NCBI RefSeq assembly: GCF_030272615.1
Contig: NC_081406.1
Location: 109,069,283-109,133,282 of the forward strand
DNA length: 64,000 nt
Origin: Cryptomeria japonica
Taxonomy: Eukaryota; Streptophyta; Pinopsida; Cupressales; Cupressaceae
Reading direction: 5' to 3'
Position 1 is the stretch's first letter, and each line of letters opens with the position of its first letter. A program made the position numbers and the translations under genes. This document shows positions 12,100 to 22,941 of the stretch, piece by piece. The notes beneath the pieces were generated by a model. That model saw only the letters and a program-made list of their open reading frames with translations. It was not told the origin of the DNA and did not search any database.

Positions 12100-13480
12100 A
12101 ATATGAAGACATTAAAGAGGCATTCCTAGTATATTACCCAAAATTATTCACATTTGAAGGGAATTTATTGCTTGACCATCGTGCTAGGGAGAAATGAAGG
12201 GATCTTATGCCAAAAAAGTTCTTTGAAGAAGAAAGTAATGAGTTAAAGAAACCAATCAGATTGGAGGAAGTCCTCAAAGCTATTAATACACTTAATAATG
12301 ACAAAGCTCTTGGCCTTGATGGGCTACCTATTGAAATCTATAAAGAAACTAAAAAATGGATTGGGGATGACCTACTTCAAGTATATAAGGAAGCCATCAA
12401 CAAGGGGTCTTTGAGAGTTGAAATCAACAAACACCCCATTAAGATCCTCCCTAAAGATGGGGATTCCCCCTATAAAAATTGGACCCATTACACTACTTAA
12501 TGTGTCATACAAGATCTTGGCTAAAATTATTTCACTTAGGCTAGTAGATATCTTGCCTAGATTTATTAGTACTACGCAAACTATTTTTATCAAGGGTGGG
12601 TACATACTTGAGAACCTCATAACTAGTTGGGAAGCTATGGATTGGGCCAAGAGAAATAAGTAGAATGGATTGGGCTATGTTTCTTACTGATTTTGAAAAA
12701 GCATACGACAGGGTGGAGTGGAGTTTCTTTATTATGATGTTGGAAGGTTTTGGCTTTCCTAAGGAATTTTGTCAGATGATTCAAGTTTTGTTAAGGGACA
12801 CCTCTGCACAAATTGAAGTGAATGGATCATGCTCTCATACCTTTACTTTAGGAAGACCCATCAGACAAGTTTGTCCCCTTGCTCCAACCCTATTTTTCAT
12901 TGCTTTAGATGCCATCTTCTATCTCCTTAGGGATTCCTCCTATTCCCCAAAGATTAAAGGCATCTCTTTACCCAACAATGAAGATATAATTAACATACAA
13001 TTTGCAAATAACACTACACTTTTGTTGGAACTAGAAGAGGTCAATATGGATTCTCTACTTAAAAAAATAAATCTCTTTTGCAAAGCCTTAGGAGACAATA
13101 TTTCCTTAGTGAAATCCTTCTTGCTGGGATGAGATGAGGCCCCCTCTATGGTGTAATGAATATAATTATCAATGGGATGACCCCTCAAAACAGGTTAGAA
13201 ACCTCAGTATCCCGTTTGCAATCAACCCTTCTCTTAAGGATATGTGGTTATGTATTAAAGAGAATATTGAAAATAAATTGTATAAGTGGAACAAACTATA
13301 TATGTCTTTGGCCAACATACTGCAGGTCAAAAGATTCTATCCTCATACAATATTTATTATGCTTCAATATGGATGTTTAGTAACTATCAGATTAATGATA
13401 TTTGGAAGTTGATTAAGAATTTTCTTTGGTATGATGGTAAAGGTGATAGGAAATACCATTATGTCAAATGGTAGTGGTGT
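12100..13480 (+). pseudogene. LINE ORF2, reverse transcriptase domain (broken)
   Basis: The domain can be followed in pieces: LNNDKALGLDGLPIEIYK (start of the RT fold), a short segment in another frame around 12,480-12,660, FLTDFEKAYDRVEWSFF (motif A with catalytic Asp), GRPIRQVCPLAPTLF (motif B, normally RGxRQGCPLSP) and FANNTTLLL at the place of the catalytic YADD box. The last is FANN rather than YADD, so two catalytic aspartates are lost. Frameshifts lie near 12,480, 12,660 and 13,130, followed by thumb-region sequence to about 13,480. Confidence 0.85.
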
Positions 13481-14078
13481 TCCCTTGTCAAGAATATGGG
13501 AGGTCTAAGTCTTAAAGATATGAAATTGCAAGGAATTGCCTTGGCTGCAAAATGGATTTTTCATGCATTAGAAGGTAATGAGTTGTGGTAGGTTGTCATT
13601 AGGCATAAAATCACACTATTTGTTCCTAAATTGGCTAAGATCTAGAAGCTTCTCCCTCTCAGTGATCTGATTATTGGTCAATTCCCTATGTCTCTTGCTA
13701 GTTCTAACATCTTTAAGGTCATATAGAAGGCATGGGATTACACCAAAAACTCAAGCCTCAATAAGGGTAACAAGAGTGATAATAACAGGCTTTATGGGGA
13801 AAGATCTATTTGGTGAAATATCTCTCACAAAGGCAAACCTCTCACTCTGTTGTAGGGGTGTTGTAGGGGTGCTCCACTAAGCAATAGAATCTAAAAGGTA
13901 TTAGTTGATTTAAGGATATCATTATTAATGGACAATTGGTATCCTCAAGTTTTTTAAGGAAAAAATTTAATCTACCTGAATCTAATTTGAGAACTTATTC
14001 TATTTTAAAGGAAGCATGTTTAGTTATTTGTTTTCCCAGGGATAGCTTCTCAATTGAAGACAACCATAAGCATCTTAA

Positions 14079-14930
14079 ATGGATTATTCTCCATTGATGA
14101 AAACCAAAGCTAAAGTCATTTATGAGGCTTCGTGCAACAATATTGATTTAATTAATCACATTAATAATGTTTGGAATTTGAATTTCAATAATAAGGAATG
14201 GCAAAAGGTTTTCTCTCATTTATGGGGCAGTAATACTATGCCCAAACATAAATATTTTAAATGGCTATTTTCTCTGTATAGATTATCTATTAAGAATAAA
14301 CAACATAGCACATATATATGTTATATATGTAGGACTACTGAATCTACTATGCATATATTCTTTGATTGTATTGTGCCCAAGGAAATATGGAATATGTTTG
14401 GCATTGGTTTTATTGATAAGTTTTTCATTTGTGATGTTGTTTTTGGATTCATCAATGGGATTAAAAAGGACAATAACTTATTTTGGTTCCTTCTTTCCTG
14501 TGAGATTTTATGGGTGATTTCGTCCCTTAGGAATGAGGAGAAACTTCAAGGGAAGTGTAGGTTGCTTATTGATTCTTTGTGAAGACTCATTTTTAACAAT
14601 GTTGGCATGCAAGTCACTATTGTCATGAGACAATCCAAGAAGAAGTTCGAAAGGTTCATAGATGATGGTACCACTAGAGTATACCTATATGAGCTTTCCC
14701 ACATATACACTTGGGCTACATATAGAGAAAAAAGAACAACATTTACAAATGCCCTAGAAACCTTTATGAAAGAACTTGATGAAGGTAGGAAGATAGAGGC
14801 ACTACAACAACTTTACCAAGCAACATTGGTAACAAAACCTATAGCTACTAAACCAATAAATTGGAACATAAACATCGTATGGATGGAGGGACCTCTTGGA
14901 AGGACAATGTGGATGGAAGATTGATTAGGC
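14079..14930 (+). pseudogene. LINE ORF2 C-terminus with zf-RVT domain
   Basis: A 167-codon frame contains the reverse-transcriptase zinc-binding pattern: WGSNTMPKHKYFKWLFSLYR, then CYICRTTESTMHIFFDC and EIWNMFG. The C/H spacing of the last part (CxxC...HxxxxC) is typical of zf-RVT at the end of plant LINE ORF2. A short break is followed by a 105-codon frame from 14,607 (starting MQVTIVMRQSKKKFERF) that reads as the ORF2 tail, ending near 14,924. It is separated from the RT domain by stops. Confidence 0.75.
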
Positions 14931-15145
14931 AGATGAGCCAAATATCTAATTTTGTAAAGGTTTTTGTTAGCTTTTTGTGTATATGAGCAACAATTGTATA
15001 GTCCAATGTGATAAGAATGCATCTATGTAAGTTGTAGATATTGTATCTTAATAGGAATTACAGAACTATGCCCGCTAGTGGCCTAGATTGTTGAATTACA
15101 TTATCAAATAACAACCATAAAGATTAGAAAAAAAATTGAGTGGTT

Positions 15146-16342
15146 CTTCATTGTAATTTTTAAAATTATTCTATATTTGTTTACATTTGGAAACAATAAT
15201 TAATAATCAATAACAACACAAAGGTATATAGTCATACATTTTCTTGCACTGGACTTTTGCAATACTTAACAATCAACTTAGTAGCATTCATTAGCACACC
15301 TCAAATCCACATCCATTAACACACTTTTATGATTCTTTTAGTATTGTTAACTTAATCTTAAGGGTATAACAAAGAGTTTAGGAAGTTGAACACTTCATTC
15401 CTTGCACAAAAATCTCCCAACCATGCTCCTTAGTATCATAGTGGTTTCTTTCTTTAGATATATATATTGGTTGAGCATATTTTTCTAGTGCTAAAGATTT
15501 TCTTTTATAGAGGAAAATATAACATTATAGGGATAAAAACTCGGCCACTTGATTGGATTATGGTAGTGCTATTGCATCCTATGATCTCATATTCTCATCT
15601 TTGGCCTCAACTCTTTGATTTATAATGTAATGTCAATTTTTAATCTTTAAGTCTTTATCATAATGTTACATTATTGAAAGTTTATAATAAATCCTAATCT
15701 TTCTCAATTTTATCTCTCGACATTACCTTAATTAATCATACAAATATTCTATTATCCGTCCAATGATTTTTACCTTAGTTTCCCAAATTTAGTAAACTAT
15801 TTTATTCAACTTTAACCTTTCTTTAGTTTTTATGGCATCTTTGGCAATAGAAGAATATTTATATATTAGTGTAAGAGGGAAAAAAATACTATTAAAAACA
15901 ATGTTACATACAAAATATAAAAATAAGATATGAATCAAGCAAAAATATCTGTAATAAATAAATAATTCAATTTTACATGCAAAATTCTATATCAATATAT
16001 CAACATTTTATTAAAAAATATTATTAACAAACAACCTTCCAACTATTTATTTTGATTAATTGTTTTGTGTATTCATTTATTCAAATATGAACTCAAAATG
16101 ATGGATTATTCAAAAGCAAGAGTTCTGACCACCCCCACTCCCCCACACACAAAAAAAAAAAACCATTAAAGCTCCGCCTCCAGCATTCAAAGCACACTAT
16201 TTACCTGTTCAAAAAACACTTTCAATTATATTTTTTTATCCACAAGCCGAACTTTCACCCTACCTGTCTTAAAAGTATGTTGTAAATTTCAAAGCATGAA
16301 TTACTCTAAATTATGTTGTAAATTTTAGTTACCTGCATTACG
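15146..16342. other. AT-rich 3' flank of SET/TPR gene 1, left part of duplication
   Basis: No gene seen. From about 15,440 the sequence matches, with many changes, the two copies at 22,980-23,700 and 23,780-24,520, and from about 15,970 to 16,290 it matches 24,990-25,290. It is therefore the left end of the segmental duplication rather than unique spacer. Shared landmarks include CACAAGCCGAACTTTCACCC shortly after the stop codons. Confidence 0.6.
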
Positions 16343-18700
16343 TTACTCTAAATTTTCTAAAATAGCCTGTACAACATGTTCCTTCTGATGGCCGTAAACG
16401 GAAGGGAATGCTCCCTCTAGTGACTTGTGTGTGTCACTCACAAGACCCTCGTAAACTCCTTCGAAGCTCGGCAAGCCCCACTCTGCATACTTTCCTGCGC
16501 GGTCTTTCCACAAACAGAGACATCTATGAAAAAATATGAGACATTGAAGGCTCCCCGGACAGGTTGCAAGAATAGCGGCTGCAGCGTCGTACAGAGTCTC
16601 CTGTTCAATCTTATTCCCAACAATCACTGCCTTCCCAAGTTTCATCCTCCTGTTTTCAAGAAGTGCAAAATACACAGGGGTAAACGAAGCACGGATCCAG
16701 CCTTCAAAAAAATAAATGTCCTGGTCTTCGTCCACCATCCGTTTCAGAATTTCCAAGCACTTTTCCACTTGAACAGCAAGGCTCTGCAGTTGAGTATCCC
16801 GGTTTTCGAGCCTGAAAGTGCCAAGTCCCAAATATTCCGAGTAAAGTTTCTTTGTTTTCGATTCGTGCTCCATGACCTTCGTTTCCAACTCGCACCGCTC
16901 ACAGAGACATCTGAAACCAAAACTTTCGCAAGCTGCCTGCCGACAAGGATAGGGAAACAGAACATTAAAATATGGGATGCCGATTTCTTCGCCAGCAGAA
17001 ATCTCCGTGGCTGCGTGAATCCTCATGATATCGCCCACATTGATTCTTGCTGCGTTGGGTGCGCAGGAATGGTTAATGAAGGAGGGAAGCAGCCATGCCC
17101 CATAATAAACTCTGGTTGGAATAGGGTTGAAGACCACTGGTTGCTTGCAAAGTTGTTGCATTGCAGGTGGAGACGAGTCGTCCAGTGCAATCCGTTTTAG
17201 GATGTGAAGAATTGCTTGCTCCTTTTCCTTCTCTCCCAGCATTTCATATCTTTCACAAGCAGCAATTTTTTCCTCATTACTTGCAGTCGGCACAAAGTAT
17301 TCTCCGGCGGACCCGGTAATGAAATCTGACATGCAGGGAATGAGGCAGGACAAATCTTTGTTGTGGTGGGAGAAAAAAATTTGGCGAGTCTTTTCTCCAC
17401 AGGATTTAAGCTTATCTTTCACATTTTGAAGGAGCTCATTCTGCTCCCTGCAGTTTTGAGACACAGCCAAAGCTTTACTGATCAACAGCACATCGCCTTC
17501 CTCGATTTTCTCCGTGGCAAACAAACCCCTGCCGCAACCATGACTCGTCATTCGGATCTCCACTGGCCCAATGAAATCTCCGTCCGGTTTGAAAGCAATG
17601 GAGCTACCTGAAGCAGGGCCGATTATAGCTTCGGCTATGTCAAAACAGACCGCGCTCCATTTGCGATAAGCGGCGGTGAAGATCTGCTTCTTTTCTGGAA
17701 ACAGATCACAAGAACGCTGGAGAAAATTAAAAGCATCTTTATATCTTCCTACAGATAAAAGTGATCGGATTTTAAACTCCACTCCGATGCTTTCGGGAGG
17801 TTCGACTTTATCTGCATCTTGCACAGCTTCTTCGTATCGGTGAAGCTCAAAATATGCTACACATCTTTCAATATAAATGACATTAACAGTTGATACATCT
17901 TCTGTCATTCCTTGGGAGAGACATGCTACACATTTACTATAATTTCGTATACAATTCTCCCACTCCCCAGCACGGTAAGCCATATTTCCAAAAGCCATCC
18001 ACTTCTTAAATTTTTCTTTACCGGCCGTAATGTTTATATTCTTAGGAGCAGGAAAACTCTGTACCATTTCAATACACAGGGGATTCTCCACATGAATAAA
18101 TACCAGATCACTTTCACCTTGGACAAGCATGGGCTCCTTGAGAGCAATTTGAGTGCCTCGCGAATTTTTTTTTCTTGCAAAACATTGATCTGGAGGAGTG
18201 CATAGGGCCACCGCCTTGCCAGTCCCTGCCTCCTCGAGCAGACTGTAAATTCTCCCGATTTTTAAAGGTTCAACGCAGAGTTCGCCAAACAACACCACGC
18301 CTTCGTTCCGGTTTCCTATTTTCAAATCCCTAAGGCTTACAGGAACAAGCTCGTCTGTAGCTTCTGTGGTTTCATAAGTGCCTTCGACTACAGGCTCCAG
18401 AGTTTTGTGCATGCGTAAAATCTCTCCAGCTTGAGGATGTGTGAGATACAGGCGTGCTTTTTCGTGAATTGAAATCAAAGCTTGCTTATTAAAAGTCATG
18501 CTTGCCTTGGCCATAACAGATACGTCATTTTCTCCAAGAATGTCAAGGAGCCTCTCATAATATCGGGGCTGTAAGTATTCTCCAGAGCGCGGATCTGCAG
18601 CTTCAGAGCTGCTAGCCTGTGATTCCTTTTGAGACCTGATTCTTGTTACTTCGAGTGAAATCCCTTGCACAAATTGTTGAGAAGACATTTTGACTGCCAA
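16343..18700 (-). CDS. SET and TPR domain protein, putative lysine methyltransferase (copy 1)
   Basis: A single 785-codon exon starting MAVKMSSQQ. Residues about 120-210 (LVPVSLRDLKIGNRNEGVVL...) form the N-terminal region that precedes the repeats in SMYD-like plant and fungal SET/TPR proteins. About 230-340 carry TPR-like helices (WMAFGNMAYRAGEWENC; YFELHRYEEAVQDADKV). The SET domain is split: GRGLFATEKIEEGDVLL at about 390-406, then INHSCAPNAARINVG at about 542-556 with the NHSC motif that helps bind S-adenosylmethionine, GEEIGIPYFN at about 570-579, and a post-SET zinc cluster FRCLCERC at about 596-603. In the family such proteins transfer methyl groups to protein lysines; substrate and location cannot be told here. 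All key motifs are present and the frame is unbroken. It is intronless and lies in the same orientation as a tandem paralogue at 25,292-27,670. Substrate-level function is inference. Confidence 0.9.
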   Translation of the reverse strand: MAVKMSSQQFVQGISLEVTRIRSQKESQASSSEAADPRSGEYLQPRYYERLLDILGENDVSVMAKASMTFNKQALISIHEKARLYLTHPQAGEILRMHKTLEPVVEGTYETTEATDELVPVSLRDLKIGNRNEGVVLFGELCVEPLKIGRIYSLLEEAGTGKAVALCTPPDQCFARKKNSRGTQIALKEPMLVQGESDLVFIHVENPLCIEMVQSFPAPKNINITAGKEKFKKWMAFGNMAYRAGEWENCIRNYSKCVACLSQGMTEDVSTVNVIYIERCVAYFELHRYEEAVQDADKVEPPESIGVEFKIRSLLSVGRYKDAFNFLQRSCDLFPEKKQIFTAAYRKWSAVCFDIAEAIIGPASGSSIAFKPDGDFIGPVEIRMTSHGCGRGLFATEKIEEGDVLLISKALAVSQNCREQNELLQNVKDKLKSCGEKTRQIFFSHHNKDLSCLIPCMSDFITGSAGEYFVPTASNEEKIAACERYEMLGEKEKEQAILHILKRIALDDSSPPAMQQLCKQPVVFNPIPTRVYYGAWLLPSFINHSCAPNAARINVGDIMRIHAATEISAGEEIGIPYFNVLFPYPCRQAACESFGFRCLCERCELETKVMEHESKTKKLYSEYLGLGTFRLENRDTQLQSLAVQVEKCLEILKRMVDEDQDIYFFEGWIRASFTPVYFALLENRRMKLGKAVIVGNKIEQETLYDAAAAILATCPGSLQCLIFFHRCLCLWKDRAGKYAEWGLPSFEGVYEGLVSDTHKSLEGAFPSVYGHQKEHVVQAILENLE

Positions 18701-19480
18701 GAAGGAACACAGCAGTAGATATTCCAGACGATGAGAGGATCACTCACATTTGGTGGCCTGTCTTTCTGCTAAATTTCTTCCATTGACAAATACTTAACAC
18801 AGATCTCTTAGAAAGAGAAAAAACAGGAAAGGAAAAGGATCAAGCGTCTGAATTCAAAGGAGTACAAATGACAAAAAGTAAGGGAAACCTTCGAATATTT
18901 GAGATTCTTGAGCTAAATTTACTGAAGATACATAGATAACAACCTGGAAGAGCTAATTTGTTTAAATTTTCGTTGAACTTGTGCCAGTAATAGTATCTGG
19001 AAGAATCGTCCGCCTATTTTTCATTCTGAAATGCAGGATTGACTGTTCAATAATGTCAGATGATTTATAAATCCTAGCATTCACACCCTTGATATCAATT
19101 TTGCTAGACTTAGGTACTCTTAATTCTCTTACATGCCTTTGAAATGACAGTTATTCGATTCACAGTTACTATTTTCCTTAATCCTGGAGAAGTGTTGGAA
19201 TATTAAATTGCATGCGAATCTTCTGGATTTTCTTTATTTAGCCTAAGTTTTTTAGCATATTCCTGCAGGAGAATAAAAGACATTTATTAGGTATTTTTGC
19301 ATGTAGTCTGCGTGTTAAGTTCTAGAAAAAACACTGTATATTGCTACCTCTATATATTGTAATCATTTGAATTTTTTTAAGTGAAAGATGAATATGAAAG
19401 ATTGTCGTAGCAATCAGTTCTGTAATTTTAATTTATATTTTCTATTCATTTATTCATCTTGTTCATTCTTTCAAATCTTG
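18701..19480 (-). promoter_or_regulatory. 5' flank and presumed promoter of SET/TPR gene 1
   Basis: This region is alignable with 27,671-28,190 upstream of copy 2: both contain GATCACTCACATTTG, CTAAATTTCTTCCATTGACA and ACTTAACACAGATCTCTTAG close to the start codon, and ATTTTTCATTCTGAAATGCA further out. Conservation outside coding sequence suggests promoter or 5' UTR, though it may simply reflect the duplication. No clear TATA box was chosen. Confidence 0.35.
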
Positions 19481-19499
19481 TGCAGAGAGAATGAGAGGA

Positions 19500-19862
19500 C
19501 GAGGATAATAATGCATGGCAGAGAATCGCCATTCCGAAACAAGTAACTCACAAACCTAAGATTCGTAGGGTAAAACAAAATTCTGACAGGTAAAATTAAT
19601 TTAAAACGAGAAGAACTTTTAAATATTATTAGTTTTGCGCATTTCCGTGTTACTTGCAGTTCTCAAGTTTTTCGAGGGTTTGAATTTAAACCTGAATCTG
19701 TTTCTGGAGATACTCAGTTCGAATCCCTTCACGACATCGCTCACTGTACAGCTAAGTTTATTCAAAATTTCAGTATGGATCCAGACTCTTTTAGTTCCAC
19801 CTTCTCAGATCTAGCACTGGGAAATGCTATGGCAGCTGCAGCAAGGGATTATCAGAAGGCAT
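19500..19862 (+). pseudogene. Exon-like remnant of an unrecognised gene, divergent from SET/TPR gene 1
   Basis: On the plus strand an open stretch ending CGTAGGGTAAAACAA...GACAG at about 19,589 is followed by GTAAAA, and a downstream TTACTTGCAG (about 19,650-19,660) restores the same frame. The joined reading gives IAIPKQVTHKPKIRRVKQ, then RGFEFKPESVSGDTQF, DIAHCTAKFIQ and LGNAMAAAARDYQK before it fades into AT-rich sequence. Codon-like composition and a frame-preserving GT-AG pair argue for a former coding gene, but an upstream in-frame TGA (about 19,491) and absence of downstream exons argue that it is broken. Decayed matches to its first exon lie at 28,175-28,260 and 28,575-28,680. I do not recognise the product. 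Confidence 0.35.
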
Positions 19863-20660
19863 TCTTTATATTTTATTTAACTTTCCACAAAATCAATTAT
19901 TCATATGGTTTAAGGTCAAAACAGTTAAATGTTTAAACATTTCGTTCTTTTTACATGGTTTATGGTTACAGAGACTTATACTCAATATCATGCGACTCTT
20001 TTAAAACGAAAAATAGAGTGAATGGAACAGCTTTGGAAAGAAATTATACAAATATTAAGCATGTCAAATCTGCGGGAATGTACCTTGTAGTTTTGCGGCA
20101 GTATTATTCTGTTTCGAGCGTCATTTCATGGTTGTTATGGTAATTGCACTCTCCAGTTTTGAACCAGTGGCTATTATTGCAAAAATTGCGAAAATGCAGC
20201 AGCGTTTTCTACTCTTAATTGTTAAGAGATTATTTTTTGGCCCAAGAATAACACTCTCTAAATAGATAATCTACTTTCTTTTTAGGTCTGCAGAAAAGAC
20301 ACACCCTTACATTAACTCTGAATTAAAAGTTAACCTTGGGTTTGATTAGGGGAAAAAAAATAATTTGGATCACTTTTTGTTAATCTATATAGAATAGATT
20401 AGGAGATATTTTGTTGATGTGTCTTTTTAATTTTGGTTATGTTATTTAATTTAAGTGGAATAGTTAAAAAAAAAAATCATAAACAAGAATTTTAATTTTT
20501 AATATTATTTTAAAATTATTATTTTTATTATTAAATTTTCAATAGTTATATCATTATATTATTATTATAATTATTTTAATAATAGTATTGTATTATTTTA
20601 TTTATTATATTATTATTAATATTTATATTATAGTTTATTTTAATATTATTCTTATTAAAA
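19863..20660. other. AT-rich spacer, no gene seen
   Basis: It contains the end of duplication unit 1 (to about 20,350) and then long A/T runs with ATTATTATT simple sequence from 20,470 to 20,660. A 62-codon frame at 19,955-20,143 has no recognisable features. Confidence 0.5.
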
Positions 20661-22780
20661 TATTATATGTATTAGTTTAAGTAGGGTTATGGTTTAGTTC
20701 ATTTAGGATAAATATGTAATTAGGGCAAGAATGAGAAATACAATTACTAATAAGGTTATAATTACAATTAGTGTTAGTTTTAGAAATGAGGTTAGAGTTA
20801 GGGGTGATGTCACTGTCATGGTCACATTTAGGTTTAATTTTAGGGTACAATGAGGTGTTTGCTAAGGGTTGGTGAAAAATAGGGGGTTAAAATAAGTTGT
20901 TTAAAAAAAAAAATATTGTAGTTTAGATAGAATTACTATTATGGTTAGGGTAATTGTTAGTATTATGGATAAATTAGGGTTAAGATTCAATAAGGGTTCA
21001 ATTACATTACTATTAGGGTTAGGTTCAAGGGCCGATTAAGGTCAAGAGATTTAAATAAGGTTTCAAGTTTAGGTTATTCATTTAACCTAGTGTCATAAAA
21101 CTGATTCTAATTATAACTCTAGCTCTATAGAAACCCTAACCTAAAGTGAACACTAACACTAATTATAGCCCTATTTGAACTTTTTCCTAAGTCTAATTAA
21201 ATTGTAATCTTAACCCTATCCCTAATTGAATCCTAAGAATAATGTAACTACAACCCTAATCGAAACTTGATCCCAACCATAACAATAATTGAATAGTTAT
21301 TGAAACTAATTGTAATACTAACCCTCATCATTTTATTATTTTATATTAAATAATATATTATATGATTATTCTAACTATAACCCTAATTGTATGTTATCTC
21401 TAACCTTATGTGAACCCTAATACTATACTATTTGTGACCCTAATTAAAACCTAACCCCATACTTAACCACAATTATATTGTTATTCATTTAACCCATTCT
21501 CATAGAAGTAATTCTAACCATAACCGTAACTATAATTAAAACATAAAAATAATTGTACCCTTTTTCAACCCTAACACTAACCATAAGCTTATATGATCTA
21601 TGATTATAATTATACCCTAAAACTAACCGTAATTAAAATTTAACCATTGTTGTAACTATAACTCTAATTGTAACCCTAACTAGGACCACAACTATAACCC
21701 TAATTGAATATCAAGTGTAACCATAATCCTAATAATAATATTAATCAAATACTAATTATAACTCAAATTGGACACATATCCTAATCCTAATAGTAATCCA
21801 CATTGTAACCAACTTGTTATCAAAATCATATTCCTAATCAACCTTAGTGAATTGTAACTATATAGCTAAAAATGAAATGTAATCCATAATTGTTACTCAT
21901 GCTTATTTGAGCACTATTAAAAAACCTAACAACTTAATCCTAACCCCAAATTTAACCCTAACTTTGTGATATAATTATTGTTATGCGTATGTTTATAGTT
22001 AGGGATAAAGTACACTTAAGGATAGTTTTAAATTAAGATTTAGGTTAGGGTTGAATTATGATTATATTTAATTTATATTAATGTTGAGGTTAGGGTTACA
22101 ATATTTTGGATTCATAGTTAGGGTTATTCTTCAATTAGGGTTAGCGTGCAATGAAGGTTCAATTAGGATTATGGTAAGGGTTAGCATCGAATGAGGCTTC
22201 ATTTATAGTTATGGTTAGCATTTGATTATGATGAGTGTTAAAATAGGGTGAGGAATAGGGTTCAATTTGGGAAAGGGTTTAATAAGGGATAGTTATTTTG
22301 TTCATTTAAGGCAATAATTTAATTAGGGTTAGAGTTATAGTTATAAATTATAGTTGTAATAGTAATAGTATCACAAGGGTTATTTAAGCTTACTCACCCT
22401 TCCAAATTCAAGTGTTTTAACTCTCATTGGTTGCTAATGACATTAGGGAGGTTATGTAAGTTTACACACTCTTTCAAGTTTAAGTACTGTAGTTGTGATG
22501 TGTTGCTAATGGTGGCAAGGTTAGCTTTGGATGAATAAAGCTTAAAGTTAGAGTTATTTTATGATTTGTGTTAGGATAAGCATTGAAATATAGTTTAGTT
22601 ACTTGTTATAATTATAACTACCAATATTGTTGGGGTTAAAAATAATTAGGAATATGTTTAGGGTTCCTTAGAGAATTAGGATAAGGGTTATTATTAAAGG
22701 GATAGTATTATAGATTAAATCAGGGTTAGTGTAACGGTTAGAGATAGAGTTAGGATTTTGTTTAGATGCAGAGCTAGAAT
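20660..22780. repeat. Degenerate telomere-like arrays in alternating orientation
   Basis: Short words related to TTAGGG or TTTAGGG fill about 2.1 kb. From 20,660 to 21,090 the G-rich form (GGGTTA, TTAGGG) is on the plus strand; from 21,115 to 21,970 the C-rich form (AACCCTAA, TAACCCTA) is; from 21,985 to 22,760 it is G-rich again. The unit is irregular, so this is an old or telomere-derived interstitial satellite rather than a clean telomere. No gene is visible. Confidence 0.6.
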
Positions 22781-22941
22781 TAGTGTTTAGATTAGATTAG
22801 ATAGGGAGAGGCCCAAACAATTACATAACCAAGAGCTAGAATTAGTGTTAGTACATTATTAAATTTTTCAGAATTATTATACGTTGACTCATTCGGTGCA
22901 ATGCGTAGTGTGTTGAGAAGAAATTTTCTTTCTGTTAAATA

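Larger units (their letters stand above)
10565..15145 (+). mobile_element. Decayed LINE retrotransposon
   Basis: A plus-strand non-LTR element with the order basic ORF1-like tail or ORF2 leader (10,690-10,850), endonuclease, reverse transcriptase, zf-RVT C-terminus and an AT-rich 3' end (AAAAAAAATTGAG near 15,130). The 5' end is truncated against the LTR at about 10,565. A long A-tail and flanking target duplication were not found, so both borders are approximate. Confidence 0.75.
15440..20350. repeat. Segmental duplication, unit 1 (SET/TPR gene 1 and flanks)
   Basis: This unit and 22,980-28,780 share the 3' flank, the entire coding region, and 5' sequence out to the phrase AAAAGTTAACCTT, found at 20,320 and 28,740. 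The paralogous stop codons lie 8.95 kb apart. Coding sequence is far better preserved than flanks, as expected of an old tandem duplication under selection. Borders are estimated by eye. Confidence 0.7.

Noticed and set aside
16427-17200. 257-codon plus-strand frame opposite SET/TPR gene 1
   Set aside because: It is antisense to the well-supported SET domain, has no recognisable motif, and the matching frame opposite gene 2 is broken differently; it is a shadow of the real coding strand.
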